A stretch of DNA of 64,000 nt from contig CP136062.1 in assembly GCA_032622095.1 (NCBI GenBank), positions 231,024,578 through 231,088,577 on the forward strand. The letters run 5' to 3'. The position numbers and the translations under genes were made by a program. The DNA comes from Siphonodentalium dalli (lineage: Eukaryota; Mollusca; Scaphopoda; Gadilida; Siphonodentaliidae). Below the pieces are notes generated by a model that was not told the origin of the DNA, searched no databases, and was given only the letters and a program-made list of their open reading frames with translations. Below, piece by piece: positions 9,308 to 21,332 of the stretch. The number at the start of each line of letters is the position of its first letter. Positions within the stretch are counted from its first letter, which is position 1.

Positions 9308-11325
9308 AATTTTTTTTATAGCGCCCTAAAAAGTATACCCCCCCCCCAATTTTTTCCCAGACGTAAAACCAACAACTTGGAATTTGTTGCAAATTCACAT
9401 GACTAATCTAGTAAAATGTATATATTTTCATGAAGCTAAGACATAATGACACTAGTTTGGGCCAAAATTGAAACTCACCATCCAAGATGGCCACCAAAAT
9501 GGCCGCCGGAAGTTGAAAATATGACATTTTTTCACAAATATCTTCTAGATCAGTTCATGCTGTTTGGAACTGGTTCAGTAAAATGACTTTATTTTGTATT
9601 TTGCATATTAACTGATCATTGGAGCAATTAAATATGCAATTATTGGGGTCCTATCCATTTGTGATCCCTCAAAAATTCGATTTTACAGAACGCGTTATAA
9701 AATTTCACCAAAATATCACAACTGGGATTCTAGTCATATTTCAACAAGAAATGAACAGAAGGTTGCAATTAAGTGAGGCATACCATTACCTATGAATATT
9801 CCAACTCACTGGAACCAAAATTCTTACTTTGGCTCAAAATGGCCGCCAAAATATGGAAAAATGGTAAATATCGCCCTAGGGTGTCCTGCAATCGCTTACA
9901 AGTTGTAGTTGATGTACAAAATTGGCTATTATGCCTTCTATACATTGAATACTAACATGTCTGCTGCACCATGGTTAATTGTTACTGTTGCCACCACTGA
10001 CATCACCAAAACTATTGGACGTTTCTCTCAAAAACTTGACATAAATATCGGCAAAATTACTTTTCAGGTTTGGACCATTTTTCTAGTAATGTAATTATCT
10101 TTGGATTTAAAGGTGTTTATTGTATTGGTCTATCTTAAATGTGTCACACTACGGTGTTTATAGAACAAATTGCTCAAGATGGCTTCCAATATGGCAACCA
10201 AATTGGTAATAAGTTTTTTTTTTTACATATATCATTATAACATTATATATATAACATTATTCTCTGCGTTATCCGAAAATGTAGCAAATTGTGACTCACT
10301 TGGTTATTATACGTCTTAGTTAATTAACTGACAACTAAATGTTCTATTATGGTTGTCCCAGTTCCGTATGGGGCATGACAAATTTATTTTAAAGTATGGA
10401 ATTTTGCGGAGAACCTCTTTTGTGATTCTGACCATATTATTGAAGAAAGGAAATGGGCAGAACTTTGAGACGGAACTGAGATGAACCATAATACCCTTCA
10501 CCGTGGTGTATTTGCCGTTCAGCCGCGGTGTCAGAGTTTGTAACTGCAGTTGAGCACCGCGGCCGAACGGCATGTACACTGCGGCCAAACGGCAAGTACA
10601 CCTTGGCCGAAAGGCAACTACAACGCGGCCGAATGGCATGCACACCGTGGTTAGATTTCTGGTTTGTATCAGTTTAATGAACGTACACCGTGGCAACTAC
10701 ACTATGGCTGAATGGGAGGTACACCGCGGCCCAACTGTAGTTAGCCGGTGGAGCTGCGGTGTAGTAGCATTTCGGCCGCGGTGGCAACGCTAACCACACC
10801 TCGGTTAAGTGGACACTTGTTTTGTCCAGCAGGTATGTGGCTCTTCTGTTCCATTATGATAAAGCAATATCAACTGGATACAGGATGGATGCCAAGATGG
10901 TAGCCAGGGAGTTACTCTATGAATATTTGAGGTGAATAGGTATGCATGGAGTTAGTGTATGTCTTGGATGATGTGAATATGCATACAATGAGTGACTATA
11001 TGGTTATGAGTGTGTTGTCCATAGTGAGAAGTATAGGTATACAGGGAGATGTCATGGTCAGGTGTGGGGTGAATCGGTATGAATGGAGTGACTGTATGGT
11101 GTATGGTTGTGTGTATCTTGTACTGGTGCACCCGGTGTGCCTGTATGGACATTGATGTGGTGTATGGTTATAGCTACATGGCCATCTATGTATTGATTAT
11201 GTATATATGGAGTGACTGTAAGGTCATGGGTGGGATGTACATGTGTTTTCTGTATGATCATGGATGGGGTGTGTGGATAAATCTTGAGTGAGTTTATGGT
11301 TACGGGCAATGTGTGTGGTATACGT
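9302..11325. repeat. Left arm of ~5-kb composite inverted repeat
   Basis: From the poly-C tract near 9341 through atggccaccaaaatggccgc (about 9487) to the tgtatggtcatgg region, this arm matches the reverse complement of 12100-14130. Order from outside in: A (9302-10490), B (10495-10815, 22-bp gcggccgaacggc units), C (10815-11110), D (11100-11325). There are no intact coding regions; the many 60-140-codon ORFs are low-complexity His/Thr/Tyr strings. Confidence 0.88.
10495..10815. repeat. GC-rich block B with 22-bp subrepeats (left copy)
   Basis: Consecutive 22-bp units of the type gcggccgaacggcatgtaca run from about 10556 to 10650, with related gcggtgta/gccgcggtgg motifs on both sides. GC content is far above the surroundings. 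The inverted partner is at 12283-12625 but sits in a different place relative to its neighbours. Confidence 0.75.
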
Positions 11326-12099
11326 GGAATGACTGTACTGTCATGATTGAAGTGTATATGTATAAGTGGAGTAAGCTGGTGGACATTATCGTGTGGGAGT
11401 GTCCTTGTGGTAACGGATGGGATGTATATGTTTATATCTCGTGGATGCATTATCATTGGTATGTGTGTAGGGATTAGCTGTATGATCATGGATGGCGTGT
11501 ATGATTATACAGTACGTTGCTGAACTGTCATGTGTGATGTATATATGCAAGTATGGATGGTATGAGTGGTTGTGTGTGCGGGTTTTTGGTATATCTGGAA
11601 GGACTGAATGACCAGTGGTGAGGTGCATATGTATACCTGGAGTGACTCTATAGTCTAGGGTGGGCTTCATATGTATATATCGAGTGGTTACATGTATATG
11701 ACTATGTGTGGAATATGTATACAGGTAGTGACTGTATGGTCAATGGTGAAATGAGTACATGTAGGCATACAAGGAGTGACATCAATGTAATGAATATCTA
11801 TGCCAGGAGTGACTAAATGGTCATGTGTCAGATGTGTGAGTATACCTGGTGTTCCTGCTTGGCGACTCGTGGCGGTATGGTTATGTGTAGGTTATGCGGA
11901 TATACAATGATGTTGCTATATGGTCATGTGCGAGGTGTATGTGTATATAGCGAGTGGCTATATGGCCATGGATGATGTGCATATGCACATATGGAGTGAC
12001 TATACTGACATGGCTGGGGTGTATTAGTATATATTGAGTGGCTATTCGGCTATGGTGTGACAAATAGGGATACAGTGAGTGACATGGCCAATGGTGAGG
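11326..12099. repeat. Central degenerate minisatellite of the inverted repeat
   Basis: Loosely repeated phrases such as gagtgactgtatggtcatgg and tgtatatgtatac recur about every 45-50 bp, heavily diverged. This forms the spacer between the two arms. The 60-143-codon ORFs here are side effects of the repeated TG-rich composition. Confidence 0.65.
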
Positions 12100-14225
12100 T
12101 AAATATGTATACCATACACATTACCCGTAGCCATAAAATCACTCACTATTTATCCACACACCCCATCCGTGATCATACAGAAACACATGTACATTCCACC
12201 CATGACCATGTAGCTATATCCATACACCACATCAATGTCCATACAGGCACACCGGGTGCACCCATACAGTATACACACAAACAAGTGTCCACTTTACCAC
12301 GGTGCGGTTAGCGTTGCCACTGCGGCCGAAATGCAACAACACTGCGGCTCCACCGGCTAACTACAGTTGGGCCGCAGTGTACTTGCCATTCGGCCATGGT
12401 GTAGTTGCTGCGGTGTACGTTCATTAAACTGAAAAAAAATGATACAAATCAGAAATCTAACCACGGTGCACATGCCATTCGGCCGCGTTGTAGTTGCCTT
12501 TCGGCCATGGTGTACTTGCCGTTCGGCTTCAGTGTACTTGCTTTCGGCCGCAGTGCTCAACCGCAGTTACAAACGCTGACACCGCGGCCGAACGGCAAAT
12601 ACACTGCGGTGCCAATGGACACTTGTTTTGTCGAGCGGGGTACACCATACAGTCAACTCCATTCATACCGATTCACCACACACCTGACCATGACCTCTCC
12701 CTGTATACCTATACATCTCACTATGGACAACACACTCAGCCATATAGTCACTCATTGTATGCATATTCACATCATTCATGACATACACTAACTCCATGTA
12801 TACCTATTCACCTCACCTATGATCATAGAGTAACTCCCTGGCTACCATCTTGGCATCCATCCTGTATCCAGTTGATATTTTTTTATCATAATGGGCCAGA
12901 AGAGTCACATATTATGGTTCATCTCAGTTCCGTCTCAAAGTTCTGCCCATTTCCTTCCAATAATATGGTCAGAATCACAAAAGAAGTTCTCCGCAAAATT
13001 CCATAATTTAAAATGAATTTATCATGCCCCATACGGAACTGGTACAGCCATAATAGAACATTTAATTGTCAGTTACTTAACTAACACATATAATAACCAA
13101 ATGGGTCACAATTTGCTACATTTTCGGATAACGCAGAGAATAATTATATATATATATAATGTTATAATGATATATGTAAAAAAATAACTTATTACCAATT
13201 TGGTTGCCATTTTGGAAGCTATCTTGAGCAATTTGTTCTATAAACACCGTAGTGTGACACATTTAAGATAGACCAATACAATACACACCTTTCAATTCAA
13301 AGATAGTTACAATATTACTAGAAAAAATTGTCCAAACCCGAAAAGTTAATTTTTGCCGATATTTATGTCATGTTTTTGTGAGAAAAGTCCAATATTTTTG
13401 GTGATGTCAGTGATGACAACAGTAACAATTAACCATGATGCAGCAGACATGTTAGTATTCAATGTATAGAAGGCATAATAGCCAATTTTGTACATCAACC
13501 ACAACTTGTAAGCGATTGCAGGACACCCTAGGGCAATATTTACCATTTTCCATATTTTGGCGGCCATTTTGGCAGCCATTTTGAGCCAAAGTAAGAATTT
13601 TGGTTTCACTTAGTTGGAATATTCATAGGTAATAGTACGCCTTACTTAATTGCAACCTTCTGTTCATTTCTTGTTGAAATATGACTAGAATCCGAGTTGT
13701 GATTTTTTGTGAAATTTAATACCGTGTTCTGTAAAATCGAATTTTTGAGGGATCACAAGCGGGTAGGACCTCAATAATTGCATATTTAATTGATCCAATG
13801 ATCAGTTAATATACAAAATACAAAATAAAGTCATATTACTCAACCAGTTCCAAACAGCATGAACTGATCTAGAAGATATTTGTGAAAAAATGTCATATTT
13901 TAACTTCCGGTGGCCATTTTGGTAGCCATCTTGGATGGTGAGTTTCAATTTTGGCACGAAATAGTGTCATTATGTCTTAGTTTAATGAAAATATATACAT
14001 TTTCCAGATTAGTCATGTGAATTTGCAACAAATTCCAAGTAACTGGTTTCACATCTGGGAAAAAATTGGGGGGGGGGGGGGGTATACTTTTAAGGTCGCT
14101 ATAAAAAAAATTGCTCAAGGCTGACAGATGGCCAGCCGATAAAATATTGATGTCGGATGCCTGAATTAACAAAATCCGCAGAGAAAAAAACTTTATACGC
14201 CAAAACACACATCCGTGAATTTCGG
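12100..14225. repeat. Right arm of ~5-kb composite inverted repeat
   Basis: Reverse complement of the left arm, but with order from outside in A' (about 12915-14130), C' (about 12640-12915), B' (about 12283-12625), D' (about 12100-12283). A poly-G tract at about 14069 mirrors the poly-C tract at 9341. The outermost ~110 bp (14111-14220) repeat the end of the 407-bp palindrome. Confidence 0.87.
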
Positions 14226-14249
14226 GGGTTTGGCGACTGGACTATATAT

Positions 14250-15111
14250 ACATGTACTTTAATAGCACAAAAACAGAGATTCATTTAAGATTTTAAACAA
14301 AAAACTCTATTGGAACCAAATAGCAACAAGAGCTGGGTTTTCGCATGGTGCACACCCCCATGTGGAATACCATCTAGTGTGGGCATACCTCAGGGAATTT
14401 CCAGGGCTGTTTTGATACCTGTTACAGGTATGGGCGCCCAAACTCGAGAAGCCCAAATGTCCCCAAATTCCTAGTGGACAGTGTTGAGTCAACCTGAATT
14501 TTCCAAGGCAATTCAACAATATGCCATGTAAAACAAAAATCTGCAGTTGCAATAGAGCCTTTATTTGCATGTTGAATTATGTAATCAGAAATATTATGTC
14601 ATATTTGGTTTGGCAAAGGAGCCTTATTAAGTTATATGGGGATACATGTATCCTCTGCTGGAAAACAGGTGTCCCCAAATTATCTCTGGATTCTTCCCTG
14701 CGGCATACCTATAACCCATGGCTGAGATACTCAGGCAGAAGGTAAAAAATAAGTATAGAAAGGAAAACTTGAACAAAACAATTGAATGCTCCACGGAATG
14801 TCCTCATAGTAGTGAACATCCATACCAAATGTCATAGAGATCCGACAACTGGTGGTTGAGATTTCTGCTCGGATAGATAGATGGCCTGACAGACAGACAG
14901 ATGGAGGATCAGATTAATGTAATCCAGCATACCGGATTACCCATCATTTCCTTCGGTCATGAATGATCAAACCAGAATGACATGATACCATCAGCATGAA
15001 AACATCGGCATGAAAATGATTCCTGGAATACTTCATAGATGAAGATGATTGGAGCCATCGCAAAGTATGACAAATCATAAGGTTTCAGAAATAAGTATAA
15101 TTGGTTGAAAA
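14250..15111. other. No gene seen; dispersed-element tail at 14870-14945
   Basis: Mostly unassigned. From about 14870 a gacagacagacagatgg tract is followed by an inverted pair gtaatcc agcatac cggattac. This is another member of the tract-plus-hairpin tails seen at 340-990 and 21060-21335. Confidence 0.45.
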
Positions 15112-15580
15112 TATTCACCCGTTTGATATTCACCCTTTTGATATTCACCCGTTTAATATTCACCCTTTTGATATTCACCCGTTTGATATTCCCCCGTTTG
15201 ATATTCACCCGTTTGATATTCACCCGTTTGATATTCCCCCGTTTGATATTCACCCGTTTGATATTCACCCGTTTGATATTCACCCGTTTGATAATATCAC
15301 CCGTTTGATATTCACCCGTTTGATATTCACCTATTCACCCGTTTGATATTCACCCGTTTGATATTCACTCGTTTGATATTCCCCCATTTGATATTCACCC
15401 GTTTGATATTCACCCGTTTGATATTCACCCGTTTGATATTCACCCGTTTGATATTCACCCGTTTGATATTCACCCGTTTGATATTCACCCTTTTGATATT
15501 CACCCTTTTGATATTCACCCGTTTGATATTCACCCGTTTGATATTCACCCTTTTGATATTCACCCATTTGATATTCAATC
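15112..15580. repeat. 15-bp minisatellite, ~30 units
   Basis: Unit gatattcacccgttt, with single-base variants (ccctttt, cccccgttt, cccattt) and two small rearrangements near 15293 and 15331. A period of 15 keeps all frames open, giving false ORFs such as repeated RVNIK or EYQTG on the minus strand. Confidence 0.97.
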
Positions 15581-16149
15581 TTGGTATTTAAAGACATATT
15601 ATGGACTTATTCAGGTGTGTGAAACTAATAAGTTAGTATTCAGGCACTATGCCAACCTGAGAAATATAGCATTCTAGTAACATCGACGAAAATTTCTAAC
15701 AAATCGACCTTACCACTCCATAGAAAACATCGTCTGAACTACACGCAATTGTAAATATTTACTTCTCAATTCGGGACGAAAGTATCTGCTGCGATAAGCT
15801 AATTAAAATTATTTTGCCATCGAGAGTCACTGTATTTAATCAATATATAAGAATGATGGTGTTTGTCGTCAATTTGGATATAATATTTGTAAACATTACT
15901 CCTTTGAGCAAGATTATTCTCCATTTCTATTGGATCACCCTACCAGAGTGTTTCACATAATTTTAATATAAGATTGAAAATTGACCCATGTTTATTTTCA
16001 TGGCATTGTTCAGGTAAATTGATCAAATATGAAGCATTTCTGGTTAACTGGATAGATTTGTATAGTTCCTCACCATTTTATTTAGAACCAAGAATTATAT
16101 TGCAGGAATGCAAAAGTGTTGAAAATCCATGTGGTTACATTATTTTGAC
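15581..16149. other. Intron sequence, no gene seen
   Basis: Unique-looking AT-rich sequence between two minisatellites; nothing recognised on either strand. Confidence 0.45.
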
Positions 16150-19100
16150 TATAACTGTACCTGAGTATGATTGACTGCATCGAGTGTGTGTTGCTGGGTT
16201 ATATATTTTGACTGTAACTGTACCTGAGTATGATTGACTAGACGACTACAGATAGCATGTGTTGTTGGGTTCTGTATTTTTACTGTAACTGTACCTGAGT
16301 ATGATCGACTACAGTGAGTGTGTTGTTGGGTTATGTCTTTTGACTGTAACTGTACCTGAGTATGATTGACTAGACGACTACAGATAGCATGTGTTGTTGG
16401 GTTATGTATTTTGACTGTAACTGTACCTGAGTATGATTGACTGCATCGAGTGTGTTTTGCTGGGTTATATATTTTGACTGTAACTGTACCTGAGTATGAT
16501 TGACTAGACTACAGATAGCATGTGTTGTTGGGTTATTTATTTTGACTGTAACTGTACCTGAGTATGATTGATAGCATCGAGCGTGTATTGCTGGGTTATG
16601 TCTTTTGACTGTAACTGTACCTGAGTATGATTGACAGCAGCGAGCGTGTATTGCTGGGTTATGTATTTTGACTGTAACTATACCTGAGTATGATTGACAG
16701 CAGCGAGCGTGTATTGCTGGGTTATGTATTTTGACTGTAACTGTACCTGAGTATGATTGACAGCCGCGAGCGTGTATTGCTGGGTTATGTATTTTGACTG
16801 TAACTATACCTGAGTATGATTGACAGCAGCGAGCGTGTATTGCTGGGTTATGTATTTTGACTGTAACTGTACCTGAGTATGATAGACAGCAGCAAGCGTG
16901 TATTGCTGGGTTATGTATTTTGACCGTAACTGTACCTGAGTATGATTGACACCAGCGAGCGTGTATTGCTGGGTTATGTATTTTGACTGTAACTGTACCT
17001 GAGTATAATTGACAGCAGCGAGCGTGTATTGCTGGGTTATGTATTTTGACTGTAACTGTACCTGAGTATGATTGACAGCAGCAAGCGTGTATTGCTGGGT
17101 TATGTATTTTGACCGTAACTGTACCTGAGTATGATCGATTGCAGCGAGCGTGTATTGCTGGGTTATGTATTTTGACTGTAACTGAGTATGATTGACAGCA
17201 GCGAGCGTGTATTGCTGGGTTATGTATTTTGACCGTAACTGTACCTGAGTACGATTGACAGCAGCGAGCGTGTATTGCTGGGTTATGTATTTTGACTGTA
17301 ACTGTACCTGAGTATGATTGACAGCAGCGAGCGTGTATTACTGGGTTATGTATTTTGACCGTAACTGTACCTGAGTATGATTGACAGCAGCGAGCGTGTA
17401 TTGCTGGGTTATGTATTTTGACCGTAACTGTACCTGAGTATGATCGATTGCAGCGAGCGTGTATTGCTGGGTTATGTATTTTGACTGTAACTGTACCTGA
17501 GTATGATTGACAGCAGCGAGCGTGTATTGCTGGGTTATGTATTTTGACCGTAACTGTACCTGAGTATGATTGACAGCAGCGAGCGTGTGTTGCTGGGTTA
17601 TGTATTTTGACCGTAACTGTACCTAAGTATGATTGACAGCAGCGAGCGTGTGTTGCTGGGTTATGTATTTTGACTGTAACTGAGTATGATTGACAGCAGC
17701 GAGCGTGTATTGCTGGGTTATGCATTTTGACTGTAACTGTACCTGAGTATGATTGACAGCAGCGAGCGTGTATTGCTGGGTTATGTATTTTGACTGTAAC
17801 TGTACCTGAGTATGATTGGCAGCAGCGAGCGTGTGTTGCTGGGTTATGTATTTTGACTGTAACTGTACCTGAGTATGATTGACAGCAGCGAGCGTGTATT
17901 GCTGGGTTATGTATTTTGACTGTAACTGTACCTGAGTATGATTGACAGCAGCGAGCGTGTATTGCTGGGTTATGTATTTTGACTGTAACTATACCTGAGT
18001 ATGATTGACAGCAGCGAGCGTGTATTGCTGGGTTATGTATTTTGACTGTAACTGTACCTGAGTATGATTGACAGCAGCGAGCGTGTATTGCTGGGTTATG
18101 TATTTTGACTGTAACTGTACCTGAGTATGATTGACAGCAGCGAGCGTGTATTGCTGGGTTATGTATTTTGACTGTAACTGTACCTGAGTATGATTGACAG
18201 CAGCAAGCGTGTATTGCTGGGTTATGTATTTTGACTGTAACTGTACCTGAGTATGATTGACAGCAGCGAGCGTGTGTTGCTGGGTTATGTATTTTGAATG
18301 TAACTGTACCTGAGTATGATTGACAGCAGCGAGTGTGTGTTGCTGGGTTATGTATTTTGAATGTAACTGTACCTGAGTATGTTTGACAGCAGCGAGCGTG
18401 TGTTGCTGGGTTATGTATTTTGAATGTAACTGTACCTGAGTATGATTGACAGCAGCGAGCGTGTATTGCTGGGTTATGTATTTTGACTGTAACTGTACCT
18501 GAGTATGATTGACAGCAGCGAGCGTGTATTGCTGGGTTATGTATTTTGACTGTAACTGTACCTGAGTATGATTGACAGCAGCGAGCGTGTATTGCTGGGT
18601 TATGTATTTTGACTGTAACTATACCTGAGTATGATTGACAGCAGCGAGCGTGTATTGCTGGGTTATGTATTTTGACTGTAACTGTACCTGAGTATGATTG
18701 ACAGCAGCGAGCGTGTATTGCTGGGTTATGTATTTTGACTGTAACTGTACCTGAGTATGATTGACAGCAGCGAGCGTGTATTGCTGGGTTATGTATTTTG
18801 ACTGTAACTGTACCTGAGTATGATTGACAGCAGCGAGCGTGTATTGCTGGGTTATGTATTTTGACTGTAACTGTACCTGAGTATGATTGACAGCAGCGAG
18901 CGTGTGTTGCTGGGTTATGTATTTTGAATGTAACTGTACCTGAGTATGATTGACAGCAGCGAGTGTGTGTTGCTGGGTTATGTATTTTGAATGTAACTGT
19001 ACCGGAGTATGATTGACAGCAGCGAGCGTGTGTTGCTGGGTTATGTATTTTGAATGTAACTGTACCTGAGTATGATTGACAGCAGCGAGCGTGTGTTGCT

Positions 19101-19317
19101 GGGTTATGTATTTTGACTGTAACTGTACCTGAGTATGATTGACAGCAGCGAGCGTGTATTGCTGGGTTATGTATTTTGACTGTAACTGTACCTGAGTATG
19201 ATTGACAGCAGCGAGCGTGTATTGCTGGGTTATGTATTTTGACCGTAACTGTACCTGAGTATGATTGACAGCAGCGAGTGTGTGTTGCTGGGTTATGTAT
19301 TTTGACTGTAACTGTAC
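16150..19317 (-). repeat. 63-bp donor-bearing tandem array, ~50 units, in frame with exon 19318-19512
   Basis: Each unit, read on the minus strand, holds the exon's final codons (HTLAAVNHTQ), the donor CAG|gtacag and then cagtcaaaatacataaccca. The period is 63 bp (21 codons), so the exon frame continues as VQLQSKYITQQ + HTLAAVNHTQ. The first in-frame stop is the GTATAG variant at 18619-18624; the same variant recurs near 17990, 16806 and 16679. Two units near 17180 and 17680 lack the gtacct part. The low-coordinate end is the most diverged. Long ORFs in other frames (including 451 codons at 16370-17725) follow from the three-divisible period. Confidence 0.95.
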
Positions 19318-19512
19318 CTGAGTATGATTGACAGCAGCGAGCGTGTGTTGCTGGACTTGCTGAACCTGTTGTTGCTGTAGTAACTGTTGCTGCAGTTGTT
19401 GCTGTACAATTTGTTGTTGTTGTTGTAACTGTTGCTGGAGGTTCTGCAGATCTTGCGTTGACATGCCGAGAGTGGCCCCGAGTCCTGAGACACTAGGAGC
19501 GGCAATGGGCAG
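19318..19512 (-). CDS. Internal exon 3, polyglutamine-rich, of POU2-like gene
   Basis: Minus-strand exon of 195 nt (65 codons, phase 0 to 0). The acceptor is aaatttcag before CTG CCC and the proposed donor is CAG|gtacag. The protein reads LPIAAPSVSGLGATLGMSTQ, then DLQNLQQQLQQQQQIVQQQ and further Gln/Leu runs, ending AAVNHTQ. DLQNLQQQLQQQ resembles the Gln/Leu block that precedes the QQFVLV-type motif in vertebrate Oct-1 (recalled, not searched). At the donor the sequence runs straight into a 63-bp tandem array in the same frame. The exon could therefore extend by up to 11 units (21 residues each) before the first in-frame stop at 18619-18621. Whether splicing uses the first donor, a later one or read-through cannot be told from sequence. 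A decayed copy of the exon's 5' end lies at 19683-19746. Confidence 0.75.
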
Positions 19513-19682
19513 CTGAAATTTTAAATTGGCATCAAAGGTGAAAAGTTGGGAAACACAAATTTTAATGGATGTGACTATTTTAATAGCAAAGGCCATCCAT
19601 ACATTGTATCTTTAACACTGAAGTTGAATTCAATTGTTGAGTGTGTTGCTTATCGCACACTCTTTATGGCTTTTGTTAACAA

Positions 19683-19746
19683 CATGGCATCCGAGAGTGG
19701 CCCTGAGTTCTGAGACACTAGGAGCGGCAACGGGCAGCAGAAATTT
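19683..19746 (-). repeat. Decayed copy of exon 19318-19512 5' end and acceptor
   Basis: The segment gagagtggccctgagttctg agacactaggagcggcaacg matches the first ~16 codons of the adjacent exon. The acceptor equivalent reads aaatttctg, so AG is lost. It lies about 235 bp upstream of the true exon in transcription sense. Confidence 0.85.
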
Positions 19747-20049
19747 AGGCACAGTATGACATTTGCCCTCTCAAAGCCCAATGTTTATGTTTTCAAAATA
19801 AGAAATAACTCTAAGGTGCCCATTATTTCGTTAAATGTCACTTTTACTAACTGTAAATGGACATGTCTAAAGATCTACACCACAAAGAGACAACTTTCTG
19901 GAACAATATAGAAAATATACTTGAAAGGGTGGAAGGTTTGGGGATCACTTTCACCCAAGAGGGTTAATCCCATACATTACCAAAATTTTAAATCTTTAAA
20001 TAAAATTTGAAAGTATTTTGTGAGTTGGTTTAACCCTTTTTTTTTCACT

Positions 20050-20283
20050 AAAGTTGATTTACACAATACGAGTTGATTTATACAATACGAGTAGATTTAT
20101 ACAATACGAGTTGATTTATACAATACGAGTTGATTTATACAATACGAGTTGATTTATACAATACGAGTTGATTTATACAATACAAGTAGATTTATACAAT
20201 ACGAGTAGATTTATACAATACGAGTTGATTTATACAATATGAGTTGATTTATACAATACGAGTTGATTTATACAATATGAGTT
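20050..20283. repeat. 19-bp minisatellite, ~12 units
   Basis: Unit gagttgatttatacaatac, with gagtag and aatatgag variants. It lies in the intron between exons 20377 and 19318. No exon sequence recognised in the unit. Confidence 0.95.
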
Positions 20284-20376
20284 ACATGTTCATTAGATTA
20301 ATTTAATATCAGACACCCAGGGTGAGTATTGGTAAGATACTAAGGTAGACAACTCTGTTAGATATTAGGATTATAC

Positions 20377-20505
20377 CTGCACAGCCTGCTGTCCCAGCTG
20401 ACCCAGATTATTTGAGAGAAGCAGTCCAGTCTGTGATAGGTTGGCAAGTGGTTGCTGTGGTAACAGACCTTGGCTGGTCTGGATTGCACCATTGCCGTCA
20501 GTGAT
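20377..20505 (-). CDS. Internal exon 2 of Gln-rich, POU2-like gene
   Basis: Minus-strand exon of 129 nt (43 codons, phase 0 to 0). The acceptor is aatttacag before ATC ACT GAC and the donor is CAG|gtataat. It encodes a peptide starting ITDGNGAIQTSQGLLPQQ and ending LGQLGQQAVQ, with a Leu/Gln/Asn composition typical of transcription-factor activation regions. It joins exon 21515-21594 upstream (1009-bp intron) and exon 19318-19512 downstream (864-bp intron). The first four codons plus acceptor are repeated about five times in a 94-bp array at 20490-20945. No DNA-binding domain is present. The coding call is good because composition, borders and phase all agree; the gene family is inferred. Confidence 0.72.
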
Positions 20506-20945
20506 CTGTAAATTAAATATTAACCATTAATTTATTAAACGGATTCTCCCACTCGGTTATAAAAGTAAAATTAGGATCGTTAATCAAGCCATCAGTGATC
20601 TGTAAATTAAATATTAACCATTAATTTATTAAACGGATTCTCCCACTGGGTTATAAAAGTAAAATTAGGATCGTTAATCAAGCCGTCAGTGATCTGTAAA
20701 TTAAATATTAACCATTTATTTATTAAACGGATTCTCCCACTCGGTTATAAAAGTAAAATTAGGATCGTTAATCAAGCCGTCAGTGATCTGTAAATTAAAT
20801 ATTAAACATTTATTTATTAAACGGATTCTCCCACTCGGTTATAAAAGTAAAATTAGGATCGTTAATCAAGCCGTCAGTGATCTGTAAATTAAATATTAAC
20901 CATTAATTTATTAAACGGATTCTCCCACTCAGTTATAAAAGTCAA
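20490..20945 (-). repeat. 94-bp acceptor-bearing tandem array, ~5 units
   Basis: The phrase gtcagtgatctgtaaattaa recurs at 94-bp steps (about 20498, 20592, 20686, 20780, 20874). On the minus strand each is ...taatttacag|ATCACTGAC, i.e. acceptor plus first codons ITD of the exon at 20377-20505. Unit bodies are almost identical, suggesting recent expansion. Confidence 0.93.
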
Positions 20946-21059
20946 ATTGGAATGGTGTAGTATTCATCTGGAGGGCTTTTCGGGAAAAATAAGCAGACGG
21001 CTGATAATACCCGCAGAAGGAGTCCTATTGGATGGAAATGTACAGATAATAAGTTCAAC

Positions 21060-21332
21060 ATTATAATTTTATATGAAAACCAGAAACAGATTATTTTTGT
21101 TTGGCCGTATGAGAAAATTTTCTAAGCCGATAAAGTGGAATAACTCCACAAAAACAAGTTGGACAGACCTCATAATCGCAGGTGCACAGGTTCTCATGGT
21201 ACTAAATATATGTGCCAAGCTTCCGAAAAAATTGCCAAAAAAATGTAGGAAGGCCAAAATTGTGTCCACAGACAGACGGACGGATGGACAGACAAACTGA
21301 TTCCAGTATACCCCACCTCGTTGCGGGGTATA
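21060..21332 (+). mobile_element. Dispersed element with gacgg tract and terminal hairpin
   Basis: An aaattttctaagccgataaa-type body is followed by cagacagacggacggatgga near 21270 and an inverted pair taccccacctcgttgcggggta at about 21308-21331. It shares the layout with 340-990. The 75- and 93-codon ORFs across it contain the low-complexity tract and are not credible proteins. Confidence 0.5.

Noticed and set aside
10946-12311. His/Thr/Tyr-rich ORFs up to 143 codons
   Set aside because: They lie in degenerate TG/CA-rich repeats of the inverted-repeat core and appear on both strands.
15101-15597. Overlapping ORFs rich in RVNIK, FTRLI or EYQTG
   Set aside because: Products of the 15-bp repeat, open in many frames.
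16370-17725. 451-codon minus-strand ORF (repeated HNPAIHARCCQSYSGTVTVK)
   Set aside because: It is an alternative frame of the 63-bp array; a three-divisible period keeps frames open without selection, and it is not the frame of the adjoining exon.
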